Assembly (NCBI RefSeq): GCF_003473485.1
Contig: NC_053042.1
Coordinates: 3,112,501 to 3,176,500, forward strand
Source: Medicago truncatula
Lineage: Eukaryota > Streptophyta > Magnoliopsida > Fabales > Fabaceae
Length of the DNA: 64,000 bases
Direction of reading: 5' to 3'
A program made the position numbers and the translations under genes. The notes beneath the pieces were generated by a model. The model was not told where the DNA came from. It saw only the letters and a list, made by a program, of their open reading frames with translations, and made no database searches. Of the stretch, positions 24,830-35,702 are shown piece after piece. Within the stretch, counting starts at the first letter, position 1. Each line of letters begins with the position of its first letter.

Positions 24830-25498
24830 TGTTGTGAATTCGTTGCAAAAACACACCAATAAAAATTTCATGTGTGGAGCAAATAAAACCAAGAAATCAA
24901 ATCAAGCGGATGACAATATAATTCAAACAAAAATAAATATCAAGAGATAAAGGGAAGAAGAAGAACACAAGAATCTGTTTATCCAGTTCGGTCTAATGAT
25001 GACCTACTCTGGGGGGAGAGCAGCTCTCTGTTTTACTATAATGATATGAGTTTCTTTACAAAGAGATATTGAGTGTTACAAGAATTAGTCTTCAAACTTA
25101 ATTCTACTCAAGTCTCAATCTCTTCCTGTTACCAAGAGACTCAATCCTAGCGGTGTTTTGTTCAAGGTGAATCAAAACAATCTCAACCCTAGTGTTTGTT
25201 ACCAAGAGAAATTCTCTATAAACCCTAGTTTGTATGTTGGCTTCTAAACCCTGTTTTCTACACACATATTCATCTGATACAAGGTTATATTTATAGTGGA
25301 AAGCATCCCTCAAAAATTGGAACAAAACAGGCCCATGAAAAACTGTTTTATTTTTCTGCTCCTGCGACTTAATTCGGCCACCGAAAATTCACGAGACAAA
25401 AGTCTCCAAAAAAACTTGTCAAAATCGGCCACCGGATAGAACCATTCGGCCATCGATTTTGACAGACAAGATGCATTATTCTGAGTCACTTTTCAACA
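24830..25498 (-). mobile_element. Solo LTR with 5-bp target duplication
   Basis: The 669-bp block starts TGTTGTGAATTC and ends TTTTCAACA, giving the TGTTG...CAACA ends of Ty1/copia LTRs. It is flanked by identical ATAAT at 24825-24829 and 25499-25503. No internal retroelement region is present on either side, so it is a solo LTR left by recombination. Orientation is inferred as minus, because that strand reads TGTTGAAAAGTGAC at one end and ATTCACAACA at the other, as many copia LTRs do before the primer-binding site. Confidence 0.88.
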
Positions 25499-25815
25499 AT
25501 AATGATCTTGCAATAGGACTCCTACCTACCCGAAGATGTTATATGCGTATTTTTGGAAGACATTCAAAATTCTTTGGTACTAGTGATATGAATATACAAA
25601 ATTTAAAATAAATTATTGCAATATCTCATCCCATATTTATCCTTAATTTGCAAAAACAAAAAATGCATATTTTGAAGAGACTGATGAGATATGTAACCAT
25701 AGCTCGTCAACTAATTTTTTTTACTTGTGAACTGGTATTTTTTTACTGAAGAGACTAATTTCACCTGTGAACTATTTTTTTTTTTTTATTACAAATATCC
25801 TTGTTCTTGAAGTTG

Positions 25816-28800
25816 TTAATAATCAAGTGTCACAATTAGAGCCACAATGAATGCATAATCCATGTTCGAACATACGGTAACCATGAACTTTTTTCTGCTA
25901 AACATAGTGCCAAGCTTCTGGTTTATCTACAATAATTACAAAAACAATGTTAGTTTAAATAAAACTTGATATTTGGTCTATTATTTTTTTTCCATTTTGA
26001 GGTTGATATCAATGATTTGAAAACTTAGACAAGATATTGAATTGGTAAGTACGTCAAAAAAATAAACCTGAGCAACAATATTGTCGGATTTACCAATGCG
26101 AACATTCAAAGATCCTTCAAATAAATTTGCTATGACGTTGAAGTCAGAAACTCCTGTGTTGTTATTTTTCAAAAATACTTCAAATTTTGGCCATTGACTG
26201 ATTTTGTTATTATTTTTCAAAGACAGTTCATCCTCTGTCCATATTGTGACTAAAGAGGATCGCTTCCTTGTAAAGATAAGATTTGATTGTGTACTTTCAC
26301 TTCTGAATGCTTTCCAACAATCATTTAGCAGCTGCAAAAACAAAGCAATCACCATCTAGATTTTAAATTAAAAAGGTGAAAAGTGGTAGTAGGTGTTTTC
26401 TGAAAAAATCTTGTCACGATTTGTCTAGATTGTGTCACAATTTTTAGATTCGTATACGGTATTGCTACTAGCTAGCAAAATCATGCCACGATTTTCTAAA
26501 TCGTGCCATAATTTATGACGAATTAGCAAGATGAGTTTTCCAACGGCATCAATCATGCTACAACTTCTCCAAATCGTACTACTTTATTTCTCAAGAGCTT
26601 AACGTTCAATTTTGAGTAGTATTTTATTCCTTTATGTTAAATTTGTTTTTCTATTCCCCTCTAAAAAAAATTATACTTTATAGGAATGGGAAAGGTAGTT
26701 TTTTTTTTGAAAAAAAATAAATCAAAATAACCAATCAAAATTTGCATCTAAGAGAATCAACTCGGAGATGGAATGTATTCTACGGTCCAAAAATTATATT
26801 TCTTTTCACTTTAGATCACTGAAATTGTTGACAGGGTGAAAATCCATTCATGCTGGTGGCTTAAGGTTTATAAACCTCATACTTTTGTCGATTTTCATGT
26901 CTGGCGGACTAAATCATTAATTTGTCTAGGTTATTCCACCTTGTAATGCGGTAATTTGGTTGCACCTGTTTTTTTTTTTGTTTTGCTTTTTGTCTTTTGA
27001 TACTTTGTACTATTTCCTGGTTAGGCACACCTTATGTTTAATTTGGTTGCTTTTCTCTCCGGTATTTATTTAATTAAACTCTACGATCCCAAGCTAATAC
27101 GACGAGATCAATCCAGGTGAGTTGAAAAAAAATAGAAATTGACTACATAAAGAAAGAAAACAAAGATGAATCTTGAATATAGTTGATGAGCAAACCGATT
27201 TTCGAAGATGGAGAATGCAGTTTCCATTAGCATCAAATAAGAACCGATTCTGACAGGGTTTTATGATGGCTACAGTACTTTTAACTGTGAACACAACCTT
27301 GTTGTTGACATCTTTGACGATGAAGTTATCTCCAAATAAAGCTCTCTTCCTTGTGATTATCAAATGAACAGGATTTGTGGCTGTCACAAATTGAAAAAAA
27401 AATGGCAAAAGGATTTAATATTGATGCATCTAATCAAATACCGAAAGGATTTTGGATTTATCTTGATTAAGGTGTTTGGATGTAAAGGTTTTTTTTTTTT
27501 GGATTTTTTTTAATAAAGCCTTTTAATGATTATCAAAAGAAAAAGGTTGATATTCACTTTATCTATCTATCCTATGTATAAATAAATGAAATATGAATTT
27601 TGGGATGATTTTTTTATTATTCACCAACCTTCAGTTTATCTATTTTTTTATTGCGTTAATGCATGTAAAATATAAATAATGTTTTTTTTTTGTAAAATTT
27701 TGATTTGATTAAAATTATAAATATTTCTGCGACTTTTAAATAATAATAAACTGTCCCGTGAGCTTAACTCGGTTGGTAAGGACAATGCATAAATATATGT
27801 AAGGATGTAAGGTCGGGAGTTCGAACCCCGGACACCACCAAAAGAAAACTATTTTTTTTAACGAAAGTAATAAACTATGTCTATCTTTTACAAATAATGT
27901 AAAAAATTGTTGTTTTTTGGATTTCCAAACTGTTGTATTTGGATTTCCAAATTCTATTATCTACCGAAGTTGTTACTAGGTTGAGTCACGACCAGGTCGC
28001 TCTCTTTAAGACGTTTCATGGCACTGCCCAAAATTGTGCAAGGCAGACTATCAACCCAGCTACAACTGTTCGATTAACTACTGCACTGTAGAAAACCGTT
28101 CGAGAATTACACCTTCAATATGGTATTAAGACCAATCTTTTAATACTGAAACCAATATGGTATTGTAACCACTCAATTATGATGTTGAGACCACTCAAAT
28201 ATGGTGTTACCACCATTCTAATTTTTAACTTCTCCAAATATCAATAGGCATTTCAACCACTCAAATATGGTGCTACGACCATTCTAACATCTAACTTCTC
28301 CATGAGTTGAAGAAGAATATATATGTTTAAGATCATTCTTATTATATCGAAAAGGGACTATGATCTTAAAACATTATTTATTCCGAAGAGAATGAATTAT
28401 CGAAGGGACTATGCTGTTAAGACCATTCTTAATTTCGAAGGGACATTAAACCGAAAAGGGACTATGGTCTTAAGAACACTCTTAATTCCGAAGGGACAGA
28501 AAGGAGTAGAAAAAGGAGAAGAACTTGTCAACACAAGTCGAAGGAGGGAGAAGAGAGGAAAAACACAGGAAGTATCAACTGTGAATTTCGGTGTGTGGAA
28601 TGCACTGTGTGAACTCTCTATTTATAGAGAAAGTTCACAACTAATAAGTGAGAAACTTTGGGAGCAAGTAATTCTCATATTAGATCTAGTACAAAAATAT
28701 CTCAAATTGAGTCTCAAAATATATCATATTGAGTACAAAAATATATTATTCAATACATAAATATATTACTGAGTATCAAAATATATTTTAGATCATGTAC

Positions 28801-30490
28801 TAAAATATATTAGATTGCCTTCCCAAATATTTCAGATTGTGTTCCAAAATATTCTAGATTGCGTTCCAAATTATTTTAGCAAAACTTGGGGACTAAGAAA
28901 ACACTTTCTAATAATGATTAAATTAATTATTTAATTTATCATTTCCAAATAATAAAATATATATCAGTATATATTTTTTTCTCAGTGCTTACTTTGTTCA
29001 CATAACTATGTACCTCTTAAAGGTACACCCCCACTATATAAACACTACTAATGTGTGTGTTTCATCCGATGTGGGACTTCCACTTTTTCAATTCACACAA
29101 CACTAGTTCTACCCAACATGGAAATTTGTGTTTAGTTTGTTTAACTCAATTTCCACACATGTTCCAACAAAAATATAATAAAAAAAATTATCTTTTTGAA
29201 TAATATTAACAATATTGTCCGTGCGAGTTTAGCTTAGTTGGTAAGCGGTATTATATAATATAATTAAGTAGACTAAGTTCAAACCTGGATATTCTACATA
29301 TTCACCAACAATATTTTTAGAGACAATTTTCTTTAAAAGTATAATTAGAATAATAAAAAAAATAAGCTCAAAGAAGGGTTTGGTTTGATTTGGCTTGCAA
29401 CGATTTGGGTGTTGTGTAGAGTCCGGAATGACAAGATTTTCAATGGTGCTACTTTTGCGGTGGATGACATTATGGAAGAGGTGAAAGTCATTTCTTGGAG
29501 GTGGACTTTAAGTAGAATTCACATTCCGACGTGCCTTTTGAGTGGTGTTGGAACCCTCAATTGTGCCTTGCTAAAAAAGTATTGAGGATTTAATGGGTTT
29601 TTATCTGGGCTGTTTCTGTTTGGTGGATTCTCGCTCCCATTGGTTTACTTTGCGCGCTGTTTTGGTCCCTGTGTCTGCTGCTGCTGTTCGGTTCTGCCTG
29701 CTTCTGTTGCGTCTGCAGCCTGCCTGCTATTTGTGGTATGTGGGATGTTCGGTTCAGCTGGGATTTGGTGGTGGTCGGTTTTTGTTTCGCTGGAAGGTAT
29801 GAGGCAGGGGTATGCGTGCATTTCTTAGCATGTATATGTCGGCCTCACTATCTTAATTTGAGTTTTGTGGGATTTTTATGAGATTGTATGGTGTTCCGTC
29901 TATATACGACGCCTACTTGTATTTTTTTCGTGTTGTTGTGAGTGTTATAGTGCTCCTTGCACTAGCTCGTCGAGAATAATATATTAACCATTAAAAAAAA
30001 AACTCAAAGAAACCATGTATTAAATTACCACATGTAGTCCTATTTTGGACTCCTCATGTCAGCTACCGAAATACCATACCTTCATTTTTAAAGAATGAAA
30101 TAAAGAAAGTTGATGATAGTAGTATAAGTTTTTTGAAAATTGATATTGTACTGTTTATTGAAAATCTACATATTTAATATAAAAAACATAAGTTTTAAGT
30201 TAAAATTATTACTTTAAATTTTTTATCATGTGCAAATTTGCACATAATAGAAAAACCCTTATATTATAAGTTTATGGGAAATGTTAAGCTGTACCCTTTG
30301 GACATAAGTTAAGAAATCAAATGTAGAAGATTTTTAAATTTATGCAATCAATGCTTTAAAAATTGCAAAAAGTTATAATTTTAATACAAATGTGCATACC
30401 ACAGTATTGAGGGCTGATGATGGCAGTCGTAGGGTGAGTCGCGGAAGTTTCTTTTTTCTGACACCAGAATTGTGGAAGTTGATTTGCCAT
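25816..30490 (-). CDS. LURP-one-related (LOR) protein, copy 2
   Basis: Four exons: 30490-30400, 27380-27196, 26331-26068, 25926-25816, joining in phase to 216 residues. Core motifs match copy 1: IISPQYC, HLIITRKRALFGDNFIVKD, NRFLFDANGNCILHLRKS, DCWKAFRSES, LIFTRKRSS, IGKSDNIVAQ and YAFIVALIVTLDY. Three things are unusual. Exon 1 is longer and adds MANQLPQFWCQKKETSATH before IISPQYC. Exon 3 has about 16 extra residues around LSLKNNNKISQWP, giving two LKNNN blocks where relatives have one. Intron 1 is about 3 kb and is filled with an LTR-like block, a LINE and two tRNA-like repeats. Splice phases are the same as in copies 1 and 3, so the join across the long intron is well supported, but correct splicing needs transcript evidence. 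Known family role is defence-related; the function here is unproven. Confidence 0.82.
26345..27095. other. Intron 2 of LOR copy 2
   Basis: The intron (26332-27195) holds AT-rich DNA with repeated CACGATTT and AAATCGTG words around 26400-26530 in both orientations, possibly a short foldback. No gene is seen. Confidence 0.4.
27752..27845 (+). repeat. tRNA-derived SINE-like repeat
   Basis: This is the best-preserved copy: A-box-like GAGCTTAACTCGGTTGGTA, spacer with AATGCATAAATATATGTAAG, B-box-like GGTCGGGAGTTCGAACCCCG, then GACACCACC and a short A-rich tail. It sits in intron 1 of LOR copy 2. It lacks a foldable tRNA body. Confidence 0.6.
27971..29169 (-). mobile_element. Probable LTR (about 1.2 kb) in the LOR2 intron
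   Basis: On the minus strand the block runs from TGTTGGAACATGTG to CCTAGTAACA, i.e. TG...CA. It carries AAGTCCCACATCGGATGA and a TATA-like GTGTTTATATAGTGGGGG, both common in plant copia-type LTRs. The interior has short repeats of GACTATGGTCTTAAG-like and CAAAATATAT-like words. The flanks GAAGT and AAAAT match at only 3 of 5 bases, so a target duplication is not proven. The 145-residue frame at 28323-28760 inside it is not a gene. Confidence 0.55.
29215..29309 (+). repeat. tRNA-derived SINE-like repeat
   Basis: A-box-like GAGTTTAGCTTAGTTGGTA, spacer, B-box-like AAGTTCAAACCTGG, then TTCACCAACA. It is a diverged member of the family at 4728, 10451 and 27752. Confidence 0.5.
29376..30002 (+). 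mobile_element. 3' fragment of a LINE with target duplication
   Basis: The frame starting near 29379 reads LIWLATIWVLCRVRNDKIFN then EVKVISWRWTLSR, the extreme C-terminus of plant LINE ORF2. A 3' untranslated region follows and ends in a poly(A) run at 29993-30002. The 9-bp direct repeat CTCAAAGAA at 29367-29375 and 30003-30011 brackets the insertion. It is a strongly 5'-truncated copy, inserted in the transcription-opposite sense within intron 1 of LOR copy 2. Confidence 0.88.
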
Positions 30491-30563
30491 GAAATGATGA
30501 TTTAATATTAACAAAGAAATTAACGAGTTTTAAAAATGAGTACCGAAGCTGTTTTTTTAGTGT

Positions 30564-30573
30564 CATATATAGG
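30564..30573 (-). promoter_or_regulatory. TATA-like box of LOR copy 2
   Basis: The minus strand reads CTATATATGA about 75-80 bases upstream of the ATG at 30490. The equivalent position of copy 3 has a similar box at 33837-33844. Confidence 0.5.
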
Positions 30574-30999
30574 CCATACAGGATAAAAATTGAGATCAAA
30601 AGTTGCTAAACACAATATCTTAGGTTTCAACAACATTTTTAACTCACGTATTAAGTACGTTTGAAACTAAGCTCATTTCCATTTCCAATTATTTAATTCA
30701 TCAAACACGCACTATGACTTCTCAAGTAGTTGTACTTTTTTTTTTTGGGTGGAATTGTCAAGGAACTTTAGTAGTGTGGTATTTGCTGTTAACTTTTTTT
30801 TTAGAAGTTAAACTAGTCCGTTTAAATTGGCATCAAATGATCGAAAAGAATCAAATTTAAAACTTTAAAGAGAAGTGCACTCTAAGTCTCAAGTCAACAC
30901 CACCATATAAATTTAAGTGGATTACGAACAAGTCAACTTCGGACAAGATAGAAAGGAAAATAATGAACGCGACCAACCTCATGATGCGTAGATTCATAT

Positions 31000-31230
31000 T
31001 ATTATAGTACTATTTGTAGTAAAAAAATTAATAATTCTACTATTATTAGGTTTAAATGTTCCTACAAATATATCACTTTTTGGTTGTAGTAAATTTATAG
31101 ATGTATTAAGGAAATTACAAATTAATATCTCCTTCAACAAAGGACAGCTTGTCATTCTATTCAACTCAAGGTTGAGGTTGTTTTCCAAAAAACTCGAATT
31201 TAGATGGTCAAACTCGTCTGAAATCAAGAT

Positions 31231-31283
<53 letters not shown>

Positions 31284-31440
31284 GTGCATTTGAGTTAAAA
31301 GATTCAAACCCTATTTCAGGGGTAGAGTTTTAGCACTCAAAAGAGTCCATCAATTTTACCACCACGTGATGGAGCAAATCGTTAAGCTCAAGACGTTGAA
31401 AAAACGTTTGATGGAAGACAACCAAATTTTAGGGGGTTCT
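31000..31440. repeat. Upstream block shared with LOR copy 3 (copy A)
   Basis: Sequence such as TTAATATCTCCTT, CAACTCAAGGTT...GTTGTTTTCC and GATGGAGCAAATCG recurs in the same order at 34995-35320. It marks the far end of the LOR2/LOR3 duplicated unit. It contains the TA microsatellite at 31234-31280, which copy B lacks. Confidence 0.7.
31234..31280. repeat. (TA)n microsatellite
   Basis: About 23 uninterrupted TA units. Confidence 0.97.
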
Positions 31441-31893
31441 TTATCCCTTTCTCTTTGATGCTTCTCCCTTTCTCTTTGATGCTTCTGTTTTTGTTGGTAA
31501 ATATGCTTCTAATACTATTATACTATGGGAAATGCTAATTGGTGCCCCCGGAGTCCTGGTTAAGGATATGAAAAAGGAAATTATATAGTAGTTAATGCAT
31601 TGAAATTATGTAATTAATTTATAATAAAGTCAAAAACAGTTTTCTTTTATGGTAATAATTTCCTTTTATGGTATGCTTAACCAGTACGGGGACACCGGTT
31701 AGCAGGACCCTTATACTATTATAGTTTTTGGTCTCTATATTTGTTTTTGTGAGCTATTAACACTTGATTTTTTAAGCTTAATTGCACTAGTTCTTAACTT
31801 GAAATCGTAAAATGTAAATGAAAAATTTATTTTACTTTCACCTGTGAACTATCCTTGTTTTTATTACAACAATTATTCTTGTTCTTGTAGTTG

Positions 31894-33765
31894 TTAATAA
31901 TCGAGTGTCACAATCAGTGCTGCAATGAATGCATAATCCATGTTTGGGCATACGGTGACCATGAACTTTTGCCTGCTAAACACAGTGTCAAACTTCTTAT
32001 TTATCTGCAAGAATAACAACTATAGATTTAAATAAAAAGTTATTTTTGTATCAAATAATTTGAAGCAAAAAAATAAACTTTATGTATCTATTCAATAGAG
32101 GAAGTTGTTAGTTGACATGCATCATTTCAGTTTATTTTCTAAACATTTTTTTAAGATCCTAAAAATTAAGTATGTAATGTAAGGACGTCAAAGAATAAAC
32201 CTGAGCAACAACATTGTTGGATTTGCCAATGTAAACATTCAAAGATCCTCCAAATAAATTTCCTTTGACAGTGAAGTCACAAACTCCTGTGTTATTATTT
32301 TTCAAAAACACATCAAATTTTGTCCATAGCATGAGTAAAGAGGATCGCTTCCTTGTAAAGATAAGATTTGATTGTGTACTAATTTCACCTCTAAATGCTT
32401 TCCAACAATCATTTAGCAGCTGCAAATACAAAGCAGTCACCGTCTAGATTTTTAACTTTAAAACCAAAGAGTAATAAATGTTAAAATAGTTTTTAAAATT
32501 GTGTTTTTTTGGTGCTATATATATTTTTTTTGGTGATACTGTTAAAACTTGTGTTAAAGATCATAAAATACTCTAGCTTGTTTTGTGAGATAATATTTTT
32601 TGTTAAAAGGGTCTTATGAGATATTGAGCTAATATTGATTAATTAAAAATTATAGAATACATGTTATATTAATAATTATTTCTATTAAAAAAATATTTTC
32701 CCTTTTAAAAAAATCCATTTAACTACTCCACCAATCCCAATATTGAGTGTTGCATTTTTTTTTCTTCATTCAAATTAAGGAGAAATTAGATTTGTCTTGA
32801 TCTTGTTTTATTTGTAGGGAGGATAGAAACAAAACATATGTTTTTTTAGAGTGGGCGGGCGGATTAATCCACTCTCTTATCTTCAAAGTGTATGACTCTA
32901 CTTTATTGCAATGAGTTTTGAGTATTCTTTTGACTAAATTTACTTATATAAAATATAATAAGGGGAAATATAGGAAGAAAATAAATAGAAATTCACTAAA
33001 TAAAAAAAGAAAATAGAGATGAATCTTGAATAATATAGTTGATGAACAAACCGATTTTCGAAGATGGAGAATGCGGTTTCCATTGGCATCAAATAAGAAC
33101 CGGTTTTGGTAGGGTGTTAAGATGGCTACATTACTTTTAACTGTGAAAACAACATTGTGGTTGATATCTTTGATGATGAAACTATCTCCTAATATATTTC
33201 TGTTCCTTGTGATTGTCAAATGAACAGGATGTGTTGCTGTAACAAATTAAACCAAAAAGAAAATAGTAAAAAGATTTAAATATTGATACATAGACAAACA
33301 ATAAGTTATTTAATGAAAGTAAAAGGAGTTTAATAAACCGCTTCTTAATATTCACTTGTTCTACTCTATATATATATATATATATATATATAATTTGCTA
33401 TAACACATCCATAAATATAGGAGTACTTTATCAAGTTAAAACTAAAAAGTTGATAAATACACCTTAAAATGTATGTTGCTATAACACACATTCTAAAAAA
33501 TAAATAGATGTATGTTAACAACTCCTATAAACATTTGTCAGAACAAACTCAATGTAGAAGTGTTTTAACAATCTACCCTTTATACTAAGACACTGTTTTG
33601 TTTTTAAATATATGATCTAGTTGAGTAAACCAACAAAAAACTAAGAAAGTTAGCAGTTGAATTAATTTTACAAGTTTACTCCTAAGAACATGGTTGATGG
33701 TTCATACCACAATATTGAGGGCTGATGATGACAGTCCTAGAAAGTCGTGGAAGTTGAAATGCCAT
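31894..33765 (-). CDS. LURP-one-related (LOR) protein, copy 3
   Basis: Four exons: 33765-33708, 33236-33052, 32419-32201, 32004-31894, giving 190 residues. Domain order and exon phases are the same as in the two other copies. Motifs: IISPQYC, HLTITRNRNILGDSFIIKDI, NRFLFDANGNRILHLRKS, DCWKAFRGEI, LIFTRKRSSL, FLKNNNTGVCDFTVKGNL, LNVYIGKSNNVVAQINKK, KFMVTVCPNMDYAFIAALIV then TLDY. It is clearly closest to copy 2 (shared NDCWKAF, QSNLIFTRKRSS and the extra Tyr before the stop), yet lacks copy 2's 16-residue insertion and long N-terminus. It therefore shows the likely ancestral form. Upstream DNA is also shared with copy 2. No defects are seen. Confidence 0.92.
33367..33392. repeat. (TA)n microsatellite in LOR3 intron 1
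   Basis: Thirteen TA-type units. Confidence 0.95.
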
Positions 33766-33836
33766 GAAATGATGATTGAATATCAAAGAAATTAACGAGT
33801 TTTAAAGATGTGTGTCTTTGTAGAATCAGGTATGTC

Positions 33837-33844
33837 CTATATAA
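33837..33844 (-). promoter_or_regulatory. TATA-like box of LOR copy 3
   Basis: The minus strand reads TTATATAG, about 75 bases upstream of the ATG at 33765, the same place as in copy 2. Confidence 0.5.
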
Positions 33845-34129
33845 TTGGGTACAAGATCTTATATATACTACATACACTATATAGAAAATGCTGAACACGA
33901 TAACATAGGTTTCAACAACATTTTTTTACTCTTGTAGTATTAGGTAAACTAAGCTCATTCCCAAATCCAAATTATATAATCAAACACGCTCTATGACTTG
34001 TCAAGTAGTACTTGTCGGGTACCTTAGTAGTTTAGTAAATACGACGAACATGTCAACTTTGTGCAAGCTGGAAAGAAAAACGATGAATGTAACCAACATT
34101 TAAATACGAAGATAGCCAAAAAAAACCGG

Positions 34130-34994
34130 TTATGAGGTGATAATTATACCTACTTATAAACATATATTCATATAATCTCTAATTTGATGTGAGACTATTT
34201 AAAGTTGTATTACTTTTTTTTTTTTTTTTACAAGGCATTGTATCATTACCTATCATTACCTAATAACAAAATATGAATTTGGTCAATAGTAATGGTAATT
34301 TAAACAAAATAGAGAAATGATATTTGTACATTTATTTGTGATAATTTTTTGAATAACTTTCTCTTTCATATCACATGATATTCTTTTTATCTCTCTTTCT
34401 TTTTCTCTCCTCATTATTTTTGACTAATAAGAAGAGAGAAAAACAAGATTGTCATAAAAGTTATCTTAAGATATATGTACATGTATCACAACTCAACAAA
34501 ATAATCCATATTAAAATTCTTACAATATTTATTGGAAAGACCAAAATTCAAGGTGCCTCTCAAAGACAACAAGGGGAGTTACCAAGGAGGTTCTTCAAAT
34601 CAGCCCCCACCAAGAGGGTGACTACACAAAATATTAATTTATGGAGGAGATTCGAGGTGGTTTTAAAAGTCCATAATATAGCTTTAAGAATCAAGAGGTA
34701 TCTATCAGAAATATAGAGATTCAAGTGGCTAAAATAGTCAAACAAATTGCACAATAAAACTTTCAGTTTCCTTCCTGGTGATATTACCCTATCTTAGAGA
34801 TAATTAACTAATCGAAGTGAGAAATTATTTGAGCCTCTACAATCAATAATAGAGAATATGTTAAAAAATAAGTGCTAACTTTCGAAAGTACTAGATGATC
34901 CTAGTGTGCAAGAGGAGGAAACATTGCCTAAACTAATTACTATGTTATCTTTCTCCCAAAAGTCAATTAAGGAGAGCAGGATAAAAAGTCGTTT
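34130..34994. other. DNA present only in the LOR3 upstream unit, with a coding-like relic
   Basis: Compared with the upstream region of LOR copy 2, this stretch is extra. From about 34555 to 34990 on the plus strand short frames separated by stops read RRFFKSAPTKRVTTQNINLW, then KLHNKTFSFLPGDIT, then DDPSVQEEETLPKLITMLSF. They look like a decayed exon or element, but I cannot name a family. Confidence 0.35.
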
Positions 34995-35320
34995 GCTAAA
35001 TTTATAACGTGTTAAAGAAGTTACACATTAATATCTCCTTTGTTGAATGATAACTTGAGCTTCAACTCAAGGTTTAAGTTGTTTTCCGAAAAACTCAAAT
35101 CCAAGTGGTTTTGAAATCTGTGATCTTTCTATATGGTGGAATTGAGTTAAGAATTTGTGTTCGAACCGAAGCTTCAAAGTGAATAGACAAAAACATAAAC
35201 CCCATTTTGGGAGAAATTTTAGCATTTAAAGTAGTCAATCAATTTGATCACCACATGATGGAGCAAATCGCTAAGCTTAGGACGCTAAAGAAACATTTGA
35301 TGGAAGACAAACCATTTTAA
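34995..35320. repeat. Upstream block shared with LOR copy 2 (copy B)
   Basis: Homologous to 31000-31440 (words TTAATATCTCCTT, CAACTCAAGGTT, GTTGTTTTCCGAAAAACTC, GATGGAGCAAATCG, ACATTTGATGGAAGACAA). Confidence 0.7.
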
Positions 35321-35680
35321 ATAGTACTCTATCATTTTTTTTTTTTTTTGATGTTTTTGTTGGTGAATATCCTTACTTTGGAGTAGCAAGACGAGTCTAA
35401 CCATCTTAACTGTCAACATTAACTCGTCTAAAGTGTGATGGGACAACACGAGCTATAAAGTTGAAAACCTTATACGTCCCTTTTTATGATGAATCTTATT
35501 TTTTTTACAGGGGACGAGCTTGACATGTCAATTTTATAAAAAAAAAATGATAAAAATAACTAAAATTTAAAGGAATCTATACTAAATTATGGGATTACTA
35601 TTTTCACTTTCATTTATATCTATAAACTAATTTTGTCTACAGAAATGATATATTATCGATGTCATTGAAAATATCGTTTA

Positions 35681-35702
35681 TCTCTCTCTCTCTCTCTCTC
35701 TC
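35681..35702. repeat. (TC)n microsatellite
   Basis: A run of about 11 TC units, some 400 bases upstream of the aspartyl-tRNA synthetase leader. Confidence 0.9.

Noticed and set aside
27752-27845. Functional tRNA gene
   Set aside because: A- and B-box-like words are present, but acceptor and anticodon stems cannot be folded; it fits a SINE-like repeat.
28323-28760. 145-residue plus-strand open frame
   Set aside because: It lies within the probable LTR, is made of translated short repeats and has no domain.
29593-29828. Cys/Leu-rich plus-strand frames
   Set aside because: They overlap in two frames within the LINE 3' untranslated region before its poly(A) tail.
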